Part shown: positions 52,161 to 60,942 of the stretch, in pieces
Layout: each line of letters starts with the position of its first letter
Numbering within the stretch: the stretch's first letter is position 1
Assembly: GCA_965116435.1 (NCBI GenBank)
Contig: OZ220686.1
Coordinates: 2,232,001 to 2,296,000 of the forward strand
Reading direction: 5' to 3'
DNA: 64,000 bases
Source of the DNA: VXPQ01 sp965116435
Lineage (GTDB): Bacteria > Bacteroidota > Rhodothermia > Rhodothermales > VXPQ01
Notes under the pieces: generated by a model
The model's database searches: none
Told to the model about the DNA's origin: nothing
Seen by the model: only the letters and a program-made list of their open reading frames with translations
Translations under genes and position numbers: made by a program

Positions 52161-52886
52161 TCACCCCTTCACCAGCGTCCGCATTTCCCGGACGGCTTGT
52201 TCCATTCCTACCAGGATGGCCCGCGCCACGACGGCAAAGCCGATGGAAACCTCGCGGATATGGGGTACGGCGGCCCGAAACACGGCGTAGTTGCGGTAGT
52301 CCAGCCCATGGCCGGCGTGTACGACAAGGCCAAGGGCATGGGCGTGTTCGGCGGCGCGGGCCAGCGTCGCGGCGCATCGGGCGCGTTCTTCCTGGCTTTT
52401 CGCATTGGCGAAATCCCCCGTGTGCAATTCGATGCAGTCCGCGCCGGTTTCCCGCGTTGCGTCGATCTCTTTACGCACGGGATCGACGAACAGGGCCACC
52501 TCCCCTATGCCCGCCTCCCGCAGCTGCGTCACCGCGTCCCGGAGCCGTTCCTGCCCCCCGACTACGTTCAGACCGCCTTCCGTCGTGACTTCCTCGCGTC
52601 GCTCCGGCACCAGCGTAGCCAGGTCCGGCTGCACCTCGCAACAAATGCGCACGACGTCGGGATTCGTGGACAATTCAAAATCCAGCTTGGTCCGGACCAC
52701 GTGCTTCAGGAGGCGCACATCGCGCTCGGTGATGTGGCGCCGATCTTCCCGCAAATGAAACACGACGCCGTCGGCGCCCGCGGTTTCTGCGGCCACGGCG
52801 GCGTGGACCGGATCGGGGATCGTTTCCCGGCGGGCGTTTCGCAGCGTGGCCACATGGTCTATGTTGATGAGGAGATCGGTAGGCAT
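52161..52886 (-). CDS. pdxJ: Pyridoxine 5'-phosphate synthase PdxJ
   Basis: A 241-residue TIM-barrel enzyme joining DXP and 3-amino-1-hydroxyacetone phosphate, the final ring-closing step. The start at 52886 (MPTDLLINIDHVATLRNARR) matches the family; an upstream in-frame ATG is rejected. Further signatures: GADGVVFHLREDRRHI, ELHTGDFAN and VHAGHGLDYRN. PdxB lies 14 kb away in the same window. The gap of about 150 bases to the helicase start carries that operon's promoter. Confidence 0.95.
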   Translation of the reverse strand: MPTDLLINIDHVATLRNARRETIPDPVHAAVAAETAGADGVVFHLREDRRHITERDVRLLKHVVRTKLDFELSTNPDVVRICCEVQPDLATLVPERREEVTTEGGLNVVGGQERLRDAVTQLREAGIGEVALFVDPVRKEIDATRETGADCIELHTGDFANAKSQEERARCAATLARAAEHAHALGLVVHAGHGLDYRNYAVFRAAVPHIREVSIGFAVVARAILVGMEQAVREMRTLVKG

Positions 52887-53117
52887 GGAGCGTACTGGGT
52901 CGGGCCGCACGGAACAGGGTGGCGCATGCGATACTATGGCAATCCGCAAAAGAAATTGCGTTCTCTACACAGATAATGCCCAGATTGTTGCTTTTCGGAT
53001 TGCATTCGCGTATTTTTGCGCAGAGGCGGGTTGCTTGTGCGTATGTACCTGTGGGCATGATTCCCGTTTCTTCTCATTACTTTATGCAACCACACACCGC
53101 GGGAACCGGAGCGCACT
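52887..53117 (+). other. Divergent intergenic region (231 bases)
   Basis: Lies between pdxJ (minus) and the pilin-like gene (plus). AT-rich stretches occur at about 52955-53010, where promoters are expected, but no clear boxes are seen. No gene or repeat was found. Confidence 0.3.
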
Positions 53118-53579
53118 ATGGCGGCAGGTAACCAGAACACAACACGCACCATTATTCAGGTGGCTTTGGGGATATTGATCCTTGCCATGGGATATTACCT
53201 GTATGATTCGATCACCGCTCCCTGGGCGGCGGTGGAGCGTCAGGAGGAACTCACCGAGCGCACGCGCATGCGCATGAGCAATGTCAGGGCGGCGCTTATC
53301 CGCTACGACGAGCGCAACGGGCGATTCCCGGGCACGCTGGATAGTCTGCAGACCTGGGTCCAGGCCGATTCGGTGATCCAGGCGCAGCGCGATAGCCTTT
53401 TCGGCAACGCGGACCTCGATTCCTTCATTTTTTCGCCGCGTACGGGGAAGGCCTTCGAGTACGAGGTGAACGATACGTCGCGCGTCGCGGTGTATTTGCT
53501 CGGCGATCCGGATTCCAACGACGAGATCGGAACCCTGGAGCCGGACCTCACCCGGCTGAACGCCGCGAGCTGGGAATAG
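53118..53579 (+). CDS. Single-pass membrane protein, pilin-like architecture
   Basis: A 153-residue protein with one N-terminal hydrophobic helix (about 12-30) and a soluble domain containing RYDERNGRFPGTLDSLQTW, similar to major pseudopilin bodies, and NADLDSFIFSPRTGKAFEY. No prepilin peptidase site is convincing. It precedes a PilM-like gene by 52 bases, so a pilus or secretion role is suggested by context only. Confidence 0.6.
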   Translation: MAAGNQNTTRTIIQVALGILILAMGYYLYDSITAPWAAVERQEELTERTRMRMSNVRAALIRYDERNGRFPGTLDSLQTWVQADSVIQAQRDSLFGNADLDSFIFSPRTGKAFEYEVNDTSRVAVYLLGDPDSNDEIGTLEPDLTRLNAASWE

Positions 53580-53631
53580 CCTCGCGGACGAAGGTTCACC
53601 CCGCGCATTTCATGCGCCGACGAGCGGATTC

Positions 53632-54603
53632 ATGGACGCGTACGTACGGGCGGGGGTCGATATCGCCAGCCGAACGGTTCGGTACGCCGAGGTCGTTCAG
53701 GACGCCTCGGGGTGCACTGTTGCCCGGCTCGGACGCATTGACGTGGAGGAAGGCGTGCTGCGCAACGCGTTCGCCGGCCGGGACGACGAGCGCCTCTGCG
53801 CGGTTTCCGGGGCGCTGACCGATATTTTTTCCGGTTCCGGGCGAGAGGCCGGGCTGGACGCTGTGCGCATTTCCATTTCTTCCCGGACAGGCCATGCTTT
53901 TCGCGTCCCGCTTGCTGCGGAAGCCGGGCCAGACCTGCGGCGACAGCATCTGCAGCGGGAAATAGATCTGCTGATCGCGCCGGAACGGCCTTTGCGCATT
54001 GTCGCCGACGCGCTGCATCAAGAGGCCCTTGATTCTGGCGGCGCGGCGGAATGGATGCATGTGCTGGCGCTGGACGAGCGCCTTGCGGAGCGGTTGCGGC
54101 GGCTTGTTCGGGGCGCGCCGGCGAAGCGCGTACGGTGTATGTCCGCGCTCCATGCGGCGGTCAGCGCGATTGGGCATGCGGAAGCGGCGCGGCGAAACGC
54201 CGGCGAAGCGGCCTGCGTCCTCGGTATGGGTTGGCATGCCGATCGCCTCGACTATGTTCTGTGCGTGGGCGGCGTATGGCGTTTCGGCGGGTTTGCAGAA
54301 GGGGTGGAGCCGGTGGACGCCGCGTATCTGGGCGCCGCCGCGGCGGCCCGGTTCGGAATATCCCCTGCGGACGTGAACACGGTCTATGCGTACGGCGACC
54401 CGCCGCCCGCCGCCCTGTTTTCCGAGCTGGAAGCCGTGTTCGGCGGCGCGATCCAGACCTTGCATCCGGCGGCCCTGCCGGGCGTTTCCATCGCCTGTTC
54501 GCCGTCCGAGGCGGGCGACCCGGCCTATGCCGCGTGCATAGGCGCGGCCCTGTACGGAGGCGAAGGACTCTTTTCCCAGACCGATCCTGCGGTGCCGTCG
54601 TGA
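53632..54603 (+). CDS. PilM-like actin-fold protein
   Basis: A 323-residue protein. GVDIASRTVRYAEVV (residues 8-22) is the phosphate-1-like opening of PilM/GspL actin-fold proteins, and GVEPVDAAYLGAAAAARFGI and PAYAACIGAALYGG in the second half resemble later fold elements. PilM anchors the inner-membrane complex of type IV pili. A companion PilN/PilO is not seen here, so the role may differ. The stop overlaps the rsmD start (GTGA). Confidence 0.6.
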   Translation: MDAYVRAGVDIASRTVRYAEVVQDASGCTVARLGRIDVEEGVLRNAFAGRDDERLCAVSGALTDIFSGSGREAGLDAVRISISSRTGHAFRVPLAAEAGPDLRRQHLQREIDLLIAPERPLRIVADALHQEALDSGGAAEWMHVLALDERLAERLRRLVRGAPAKRVRCMSALHAAVSAIGHAEAARRNAGEAACVLGMGWHADRLDYVLCVGGVWRFGGFAEGVEPVDAAYLGAAAAARFGISPADVNTVYAYGDPPPAALFSELEAVFGGAIQTLHPAALPGVSIACSPSEAGDPAYAACIGAALYGGEGLFSQTDPAVPS

Positions 54604-55202
54604 GAATTATTGCGGGAAAATTCGCACGCAGGCGCCTTTTCGCCCCGAAAGGCGCCCTGACTCGCCCGACCATGAACCGGACGCGCGAGTCGCTTTTTCA
54701 TCTTGCGGAAAACCGGAAAGACTTTGCGGAGGCGTCTGTGCTGGACCTGTTCGCCGGGGCCGGGACCATAGGGTTCGAGGCGCTTTCCCGCGGCGCCCGT
54801 TCGGTGGTTTTCGTGGAAAAAGAAGGCCGCACGCTTCAGGTGGCCCGCCGCAATGCGCGCATGCTGGGCGTGGAAGCGCAATGCATCTTTTTACGGGCGG
54901 ACGCCGTACGGTATGTGCGGCGCTACAAGGGCCCGCCGTTCGATTTCATTGTGGCTGATCCGCCGTACGATATGGAAGACATACCGGACATGCCTTCGCT
55001 GGCGCTGCCCCATGTAACGGAAGGCGGCCTGTTTATTCTCGAACACGATCGGCGTATCTTCTTTGATCGGGAACCGGCGCATCCGGACCTTGACGTGTCC
55101 CGACCGTACGGACGCACCATCGTATCGGTGTTTCGCCGCAAGCCCGCCGAGGCCCCGGCGCCCGGCGACGCCGAATCCGCCCCGCACCCCGCCGTCACCT
55201 GA
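54600..55202 (+). CDS. rsmD: 16S rRNA (guanine966-N2)-methyltransferase RsmD
   Basis: A 200-residue SAM-dependent methyltransferase. The start is GTG 54600 (VRIIAGKFARRRLFAPKG), overlapping the previous stop; the longer open frame upstream lies inside the PilM-like gene. Motif I is DLFAGAGTIGFEALSRGA and the catalytic motif is DPPYD. N-terminal IIAGKFARR with TRPTMNRTRESLFH is the family signature. It is co-directional with coaD 20 bases later, a common pairing. Confidence 0.94.
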   Translation: MRIIAGKFARRRLFAPKGALTRPTMNRTRESLFHLAENRKDFAEASVLDLFAGAGTIGFEALSRGARSVVFVEKEGRTLQVARRNARMLGVEAQCIFLRADAVRYVRRYKGPPFDFIVADPPYDMEDIPDMPSLALPHVTEGGLFILEHDRRIFFDREPAHPDLDVSRPYGRTIVSVFRRKPAEAPAPGDAESAPHPAVT

Positions 55203-55222
55203 CCCTTTCCCGCTCGCCGTCC

Positions 55223-55702
55223 ATGAAACTGGCGCTGTATCCCGGCACGTTCGATCCATTTACGTTTGGACACCTCGATATCCTTGAGCGCGCGGCGGCG
55301 TTGTTCGACCGGGTGGAAGTGACCGTGGCCGTGAACGCCGACAAGGAAACGATTTTCCCCATCGAGGAGCGCTGCGCGCTGATTCGCCAGTGCATTTCGC
55401 ATGTGTCCGGCGTCGAGGTGGCGGCGCACGAAGGGCTGATTGTGGATCGCGCTCGGGAAACCGGGGCCGCGGCGCTGGTTCGGGGGCTTCGGCAAGCCCG
55501 CGATTTCGAGTATGAACTACCCATGGCGCTGGCGAATCGGGCCCTTCACGAGCATCTCGAGACGGTCTTTTTGCCGGCTTCGGGGCGCCATGCCCTTGTA
55601 AGCGGTACGTTGGTGCGCGATATCCTGCGCTGGAACGGCGATGTGTCCGCCTTCGTACCCGAACCTGTTTTGCATGCGCTTGCGCAACGCCGCCGTCCAT
55701 AA
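55223..55702 (+). CDS. coaD: Phosphopantetheine adenylyltransferase CoaD
   Basis: A 159-residue nucleotidyltransferase making dephospho-CoA from phosphopantetheine and ATP. The N-terminal YPGTFDPFTFGHLDIL is the class signature (HxGH-like TFGH), LVRGLRQARDFEYELPMALAN is the substrate region and GTLVRDILRWNGDV the C-terminal one. Length is standard. It lies directly after rsmD. Confidence 0.96.
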   Translation: MKLALYPGTFDPFTFGHLDILERAAALFDRVEVTVAVNADKETIFPIEERCALIRQCISHVSGVEVAAHEGLIVDRARETGAAALVRGLRQARDFEYELPMALANRALHEHLETVFLPASGRHALVSGTLVRDILRWNGDVSAFVPEPVLHALAQRRRP

Positions 55703-55721
55703 TCTTTTTGCGTCCATCGCC

Positions 55722-56918
55722 ATGATTCGTTTCAACCCCAACGTAGAAGCCGTCCAGCCCTCTGCTACCCTCGCCATGACCGGGCGCGCCAAGCAGTTGC
55801 GGCGCGAAGGATTTCCCGTGATCGGCCTGAGCGCCGGCGAACCCGATTTCGACACCCCGGCGCCGATCCGCGAAGCCGGACAAGCCGCCATTCGGGACGG
55901 CTATACCCGATACACCGAAAACATGGGCATGCTTCCCTTGCGCGAAGCGATTTGCAGGAAGCTGGAGGCGGACAACGGGCTTTCGTATGCGCCGAATCAG
56001 GTGCTTTGCTCCACCGGCGCCAAGCAGTCCGTGGCGCTGGCCGTGGCGGCGCTGTGTCGTCCCGGGGACGAGGCGCTCATCCCGGCGCCGTACTGGGTAA
56101 GTTACCCCGAAATGGTCCGCCTTGCGGGCGCCATCCCCAGGCCATTGCCTACCGCCGCCGACGAAGAATATCGCCTGACCGCGTCCGCTCTGGAGGCCGC
56201 CATCGACGACGCTACGCGCATGCTGATTCTGTGTTCGCCCTCCAACCCCACGGGGTCGGTGTATCCCCGGGAAGAGTTGGAAGCGCTGGCCGAGGTGTTG
56301 CGGCGCCATCCGCAGGTATTCGTGCTCACGGACGAGATTTACGAACACATTCTTTTCGATGCGGAACACGTAGCGTTCGCTTCGCTGCCCGGCATGAAGG
56401 AGCGGACGATTACCGTCAACGGCTTCTCGAAAGCCTACGCCATGACCGGCTGGCGCCTCGGGTATATGGCGGCCGATCCCGCGATTGTCAAGGCGGCGGC
56501 GAAAATACAGGGACAAACCACCTCGGCCCCGTGCAGCATTACCCAGAAGGCGGGGATCGCCGCGCTGGAGATGGACAAACGGTACGTAACGGACATGGTG
56601 CGCCGGTTCCGGGCCCGCCGCGATTTCATGCTGCAGAAACTGACCGCCATCGACGGCGTGCATTGCCCGCGTCCCGAGGGCGCCTTTTATCTCTTCCCGG
56701 ACATCTCCCGCTATCTCGATTCGACGTCTGCTTCCGGCAGGGCGATTCGGACCAGCGAAGACCTCTGCTTCTATTTGCTTGAGGAACACCATGTGGCGCT
56801 TGTGCCCGGGACGGCGTTTGGCGATCCGCGCGGGCTACGCATTTCGTATGCCGCTTCCATGGACGATCTGGAGGAAGCCATGCGCCGCATCGTCCAGGCG
56901 CTTTCCGAACTCCGCTGA
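55722..56918 (+). CDS. Aspartate-type aminotransferase (class I)
   Basis: A 398-residue PLP enzyme of the subgroup Ib AspC type. The start is ATG 55722 (MIRFNPNVEAVQPSATLAM), 19 bases after coaD; the longer open frame lies within coaD. Signatures: LSAGEPDFDTPAPIREA, CSPSNPTGSVYPREEL, TDEIYEHIL and the PLP lysine in NGFSKAYAMTGWRLGY. Probably converts aspartate/2-oxoglutarate; prephenate specificity cannot be excluded. Confidence 0.93.
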   Translation: MIRFNPNVEAVQPSATLAMTGRAKQLRREGFPVIGLSAGEPDFDTPAPIREAGQAAIRDGYTRYTENMGMLPLREAICRKLEADNGLSYAPNQVLCSTGAKQSVALAVAALCRPGDEALIPAPYWVSYPEMVRLAGAIPRPLPTAADEEYRLTASALEAAIDDATRMLILCSPSNPTGSVYPREELEALAEVLRRHPQVFVLTDEIYEHILFDAEHVAFASLPGMKERTITVNGFSKAYAMTGWRLGYMAADPAIVKAAAKIQGQTTSAPCSITQKAGIAALEMDKRYVTDMVRRFRARRDFMLQKLTAIDGVHCPRPEGAFYLFPDISRYLDSTSASGRAIRTSEDLCFYLLEEHHVALVPGTAFGDPRGLRISYAASMDDLEEAMRRIVQALSELR

Positions 56919-56956
56919 CGTCCGGTTTTCTCTTCCTTCCTACTGCGTACGTCTGT

Positions 56957-58168
56957 ATGTATCCGTCGCATAGCGAGCCGCTCGCACTGTCTTCCGAGGC
57001 GGACCCTCCCGCCCGTCCCGCCGTGCGGAAGCCCCGGGATCGCTACTGGCTTCATGCCCTGCTTTTTGCGTGCACCCTCGCGACCACCGTATGGGAAGGG
57101 GGAAATCTGACCGGTCGATGGGCGGTGTATGCAAGCGAGGGTTGGATGGCGTATCTGGCCGACGGCTTGCGATTTGGGCTGTCCCTGTTGCTTTTCCTGA
57201 CCGTGCACGAGTTCGGACATTATTTCGCCGCCCGCTATCACCGGGTGGCTGCGTCGCTGCCCTACTACATCCCGCTCCCGTATCTTGGCGTAGGCACGCT
57301 GGGCGCGGTGATCCGCATTCGGGAGCCGGTGCCCACCTTGCGCAAACTGTTCGACATCGGCGCCGCCGGGCCGCTTGCCGGCTTCGTCGTGGCCCTTGCG
57401 ATTCTGCTTGCGGCCTTCGCCACGCTGCCGCCCGCCTCGTATATCTTTGGCGTGGGCCCGGGCCACGAAGCCATTCAGCAATATGTGGAGCAATTCGGAC
57501 GCTATCCGGACGGCTTGCCCGGCGCAAACGACGGCGCGATTACGCTGGTCGTAGGGGATACGCTCCTGTACAAACTCCTCAAGCAGTTCTTCGTTGATGC
57601 GCCTCCCAACTGGGAGATGTACCATTACCCGGTGTTGTTCGCCGGATGGCTGGGCCTGTTTTTTACGGCGCTGAACCTGCTTCCCATCGGGCAACTCGAC
57701 GGGGGACACATTACGTATGCGTTATTCGGACGGATCTGGCATGCCCGCCTCGCCCGGGGTTTTCTGCTTGTGCTCCTGCTTTCCGGCGCCATCGGCTTCG
57801 TGCTTGAAGTCTCGCCGCTGCTTGCTGCATGGCATCCGCTGCTCGGGAGCGGTTCCTGGTTCCTGCTGGCGGGCATATTGTATTTTTATTTGTCGAAAAT
57901 CTTTCCCGGAAACCTGAAGCGCATGGTTCTGGCCCTGGCGGCGCTGATGGTTCTGACGGCGCTGGCGCAACACAGCGCGCCGTGGATGCAGGGTTTTGCG
58001 TACAGCGGCTGGTTGCTTTGGGGCCTGCTGCTCATTTTTGTGGTGAAGATCGATCATCCTCCCGTACTTCGCGAGGAACCGCTGACGCCCGGGCGCATGG
58101 CGTTGGGTTTGCTCAGCCTCCTCGTCTTTATCCTGTGTTTCAGCTTCAGGCCCCTGTATATTGTATAA
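56957..58168 (+). CDS. M50 site-2-type membrane protease
   Basis: A 403-residue intramembrane metalloprotease. VHEFGHYFAAR (near residue 85) is the HExxH zinc site and LPIGQLDGGHITYALFG (near 240) the NPDG-like LDG third-ligand motif. About nine membrane segments. Cytoplasmic N-terminal about 35 residues are charged and Pro/Arg-rich. The target is unknown. The 3' end carries 15-base repeats, in which the stop lies. Confidence 0.9.
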   Translation: MYPSHSEPLALSSEADPPARPAVRKPRDRYWLHALLFACTLATTVWEGGNLTGRWAVYASEGWMAYLADGLRFGLSLLLFLTVHEFGHYFAARYHRVAASLPYYIPLPYLGVGTLGAVIRIREPVPTLRKLFDIGAAGPLAGFVVALAILLAAFATLPPASYIFGVGPGHEAIQQYVEQFGRYPDGLPGANDGAITLVVGDTLLYKLLKQFFVDAPPNWEMYHYPVLFAGWLGLFFTALNLLPIGQLDGGHITYALFGRIWHARLARGFLLVLLLSGAIGFVLEVSPLLAAWHPLLGSGSWFLLAGILYFYLSKIFPGNLKRMVLALAALMVLTALAQHSAPWMQGFAYSGWLLWGLLLIFVVKIDHPPVLREEPLTPGRMALGLLSLLVFILCFSFRPLYIV

Positions 58169-58205
58169 CCTGATGTCGTATAACCTGATGCGCTATACCC
58201 TGTGG
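58161..58205 (+). repeat. Three 15-base tandem repeats at the M50 stop
   Basis: Units 58161-58175, 58176-58190 and 58191-58205. The first two differ by a single base (TTGTATAACCTGATG and TCGTATAACCTGATG) and the third is degenerate (CGCTATACCCTGTGG). The period of five codons keeps frames; the gene's TAA is in unit one. Confidence 0.75.
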
Positions 58206-58567
58206 CGTACAAGGATATCCTGAAACCCGTTCGCCCGGCGCGCCGCGTTCGCGCGGACAGGTGGGCCGCTTCGCTGCGTGTTTCGCGGACGCCTCGTTGC
58301 GCGAGGGCCGGTTTCGCCGCCGGGATCTTTTTGTTTCCGCGCTGGTTGGAAGTACGCCCCTTGCCCGTTTTTGCCGTAGCGTGTCCGTGTCGTAGCGCGT
58401 CGGCGTGCGTTGCGCATTTCCCGGGTATCCCGGTCGCCCCTGGTTTTTTCGGACGCTTGTTTCTCTTTTCGCCCTGTCAGGACTACTAATTAAAGGACAC
58501 TTGATGAGCGCAGATTGATACGGTCGCTTTTTTCCGAACGAATCCAGACCCTTCGGGACGCTTCATC
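58206..58567 (+). other. Intergenic region before the lipoprotein gene
   Basis: About 360 bases, GC-rich on the left and with an AT-rich block at about 58485-58500 (ACTAATTAAAGG) that may be a promoter for the secretion operon. A 95-codon plus-strand frame inside (58202-58489) gives an arginine- and cysteine-rich product with no protein-like features and is not called a gene. Confidence 0.35.
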
Positions 58568-59356
58568 TTGTTCCGTTCCTTTCGCTATACGGCAGCGGTT
58601 TGCGCCGCGGGCATTTTTGCCGGGGCCTTGGCCCTGAGTGCGTGCGATCAGGCCCCCGGCCCGCTCGATGACGCCGGCGCTCCGCCTGCGTTGTCCGAAT
58701 TTTCCTTTTCGCCGCACGAATTCATTGCGCCGTCGGGCGAAGGCGCCGTCGCTGCGTCCGTCCCGCTGTCCATGGAGGTCACGGCGCGGGATCCGGACCA
58801 GGACATCTCGGCGGTCTCCTTCGTTGTGTTTGGAGAGACGACGCTTGCCGAGGGGGCGTTGACCTACGGCAACCACGGGCGGTACGCGGGCCGCGTGGAC
58901 GTGACGATTCCGGCGGGCGAGGTGGGCGTGTACACGGTGCTGGTTTTTGCGGAAGACCAGGCCGGGCGGCTGAGCAACGAAGTGCGCGGCATGTTGCTGG
59001 TTTCGGAAGATGGGGCGCCGCCGGTCATTCACTCCGTTTCCGTGCCGGACGTCGTGCGCCGCCCTGCGTCGGGCGACCCCTCGGTGCTCCTTGAGATCGG
59101 CGCCGTAGTGTCCGATCCAGACGGGCTTGGCAATATCTCCGTCGTCGAATTCTGGAATGCAAACAGGCCCTCCGACCGGATTGCGATGCGCGACGACGGA
59201 CAGGAGGGCGATGCGGCGGCCGCCGACGGACGGTATACGCGCGTCGTGCGGATCGCCTCGACGAACGAGCCGGGAATCACCACGCTGGTGTTCCAGGCCC
59301 GGGACCGGGCCGGGTTGCTCAGCAATGTCGTGGAAGCAGAGACGGTGGTGGAATGA
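58568..59356 (+). CDS. Exported lipoprotein with Ig-like repeats
   Basis: A 262-residue lipoprotein. TTG at 58568 is the first plausible start (reads MFRSFRYTAAVCAAGIFAGA), and the lipobox LSAC puts the lipidated Cys near residue 25. After an Ala/Pro linker come two Ig/cadherin-like domains (ARDPDQDISAVSFVVF and VVSDPDGLGNISVVEFWNA with AGLLSNVVE). It is likely exposed at the outer membrane. The stop overlaps the beta-propeller start (ATGA). Confidence 0.8.
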   Translation: MFRSFRYTAAVCAAGIFAGALALSACDQAPGPLDDAGAPPALSEFSFSPHEFIAPSGEGAVAASVPLSMEVTARDPDQDISAVSFVVFGETTLAEGALTYGNHGRYAGRVDVTIPAGEVGVYTVLVFAEDQAGRLSNEVRGMLLVSEDGAPPVIHSVSVPDVVRRPASGDPSVLLEIGAVVSDPDGLGNISVVEFWNANRPSDRIAMRDDGQEGDAAAADGRYTRVVRIASTNEPGITTLVFQARDRAGLLSNVVEAETVVE

Positions 59357-60942
59357 GGCGGACGCTGCTTGGCATATTCACAGGGTTGCTGCTGGTCCCG
59401 CAAGCGCAGGCGCAGGTTGACATGTCGGAAGGATTGTTGCCTGTGCCCGGCATTTTACGCAACAGCGTCACGAACCTGCATGCGGAAGGCGATCATCTGT
59501 GGGCGGGTCCGTTTCTCAATATGACCCCGGATGGCGGGGACGCCTGGTTCGTGGCCGACATCGATTCGCTGGTTGCCCGTCGCCTGAACGTCTATTCGCT
59601 GGACGTGGAAGGCCCTGTGGCGTGGGCGGGCCTCGGCTCGTCCAGAACGGAAGACGGCCAGACGGTTAACAGCGTCGCCGGGTATGTCTTTTCCACGAAC
59701 CTTCCGGCGCTCCCGTTCGGGACAGACATGCCGCAGGCAGGAGACGCCACGTTTCGCTGGCGACCGCCTCACCTCGACGACCCGGACGATACGACCGAGG
59801 AATATGGCGTATCCGTGCTGCGCGCGTTGCCGGTGGTCGTGCCGGAGCAAAGCCCTCCGTTCGACATCGACTACGATCCGGGGCGGGACGAGGTGTGGAT
59901 CGCCGCCTGGGCGAGCGGCATACGCCGGTCGCGGGATCAGGGGCAAACCTGGGATCGGGTTGTGCTTCCCCCGGATTTTCTGGATGAGATTCACCCGGAT
60001 TCGTCCTATGATTTCGCCGTGTCTCCCGTATCGCGGGAAGACATGGAGGGCAGCCTGAACCACCGGGGGTTCAGCGTACTCGTGGACGAGGAGGGGACGA
60101 TCTGGGCCGGCACGGCGGGCGGCGCGAACCGGTCGTACGACGGCCTTGCGTGGCGACGATTCGTTGCGGACGGGACGGCCTGGTCCCTGACAGGCAATTG
60201 GGTGACCTCCATAGAGGAACAACCGTTGCCTGGCGGCCGGAATCCGATCTGGATGGCCACCTGGCCCGCCAACGTCGCCGACGGGGCGGGGCCGCCGGAG
60301 CAGTACGGCGTTACGGTGACCCGGGACGGGGGCGAAACGTTCGAACAGACGCTGCTCGGGGAACAGGTGCACGATTTTGCGTTTCGGGGAAGCAGCACGG
60401 TGTATGTCGCCGGAGAAAACGGCCTGTTCGTGACGCACGACGCCGGGCTTACCTGGCGGACGATCCGCCATTTTCGGGACGCGGAGGACCCGGACGTGTT
60501 TGTGCGTCCGGACTTGTCCGCATATTCTGTCGCCGTGACGAGCGATGCGTTGTGGGTGGGCACGTCGGAGGGACTCATGAAGAGTGAGGACGGCGGAAAC
60601 ACCTGGCGCGTGTACCGGACCAATGTGCCCTTGCGCCCGGATATGCCCACCGAGGACCAGCCGACGGTGGGTACGTACGCCTACCCGAATCCGTTTTCGC
60701 CCGCCCGCGACCGGTTTGTCCGCATTCGGTACGATTCGGACGGAGGCGCCGACCGCATCCGCATATTCGATTTTCAGATGGATCTCGTCCGCGAACTGAC
60801 GCAGGACGCCTCCTCGGCAGGCGAGCGGGAAGTACCCTGGGACGGAACCGACCGCAACGGATTCCGCGTGGCGAACGGCGTGTATTTCTATACGGTGACG
60901 GGCAAGAACGCCGCGCACGGGAAAATTCAGCTGCTCGAATGA
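59353..60942 (+). CDS. Secreted beta-propeller protein with T9SS-type C-terminal domain
   Basis: A 529-residue secreted protein. Signal peptide MRRTLLGIFTGLLLVPQAQAQ. The middle has several propeller/sortilin-like repeats with Asp-box patterns (SRDQGQTWDR, TRDGGETFEQ, THDAGLTWRT, SEDGGNTWRV). The C-terminal 90 residues, opening TYAYPNPFSPARDRFVRI and closing FRVANGVYFYTVTGKNAA, form the Ig-like sorting domain of type IX secretion cargo. It overlaps the lipoprotein and PorV-like genes by 4 bases each. Confidence 0.85.
   Translation: MRRTLLGIFTGLLLVPQAQAQVDMSEGLLPVPGILRNSVTNLHAEGDHLWAGPFLNMTPDGGDAWFVADIDSLVARRLNVYSLDVEGPVAWAGLGSSRTEDGQTVNSVAGYVFSTNLPALPFGTDMPQAGDATFRWRPPHLDDPDDTTEEYGVSVLRALPVVVPEQSPPFDIDYDPGRDEVWIAAWASGIRRSRDQGQTWDRVVLPPDFLDEIHPDSSYDFAVSPVSREDMEGSLNHRGFSVLVDEEGTIWAGTAGGANRSYDGLAWRRFVADGTAWSLTGNWVTSIEEQPLPGGRNPIWMATWPANVADGAGPPEQYGVTVTRDGGETFEQTLLGEQVHDFAFRGSSTVYVAGENGLFVTHDAGLTWRTIRHFRDAEDPDVFVRPDLSAYSVAVTSDALWVGTSEGLMKSEDGGNTWRVYRTNVPLRPDMPTEDQPTVGTYAYPNPFSPARDRFVRIRYDSDGGADRIRIFDFQMDLVRELTQDASSAGEREVPWDGTDRNGFRVANGVYFYTVTGKNAAHGKIQLLE

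Noticed and set aside
58202..58489. 95-codon frame between the M50 protease and lipoprotein genes
   Set aside because: Composition is Arg/Cys-rich without structure, no ribosome site, begins in a repeat.
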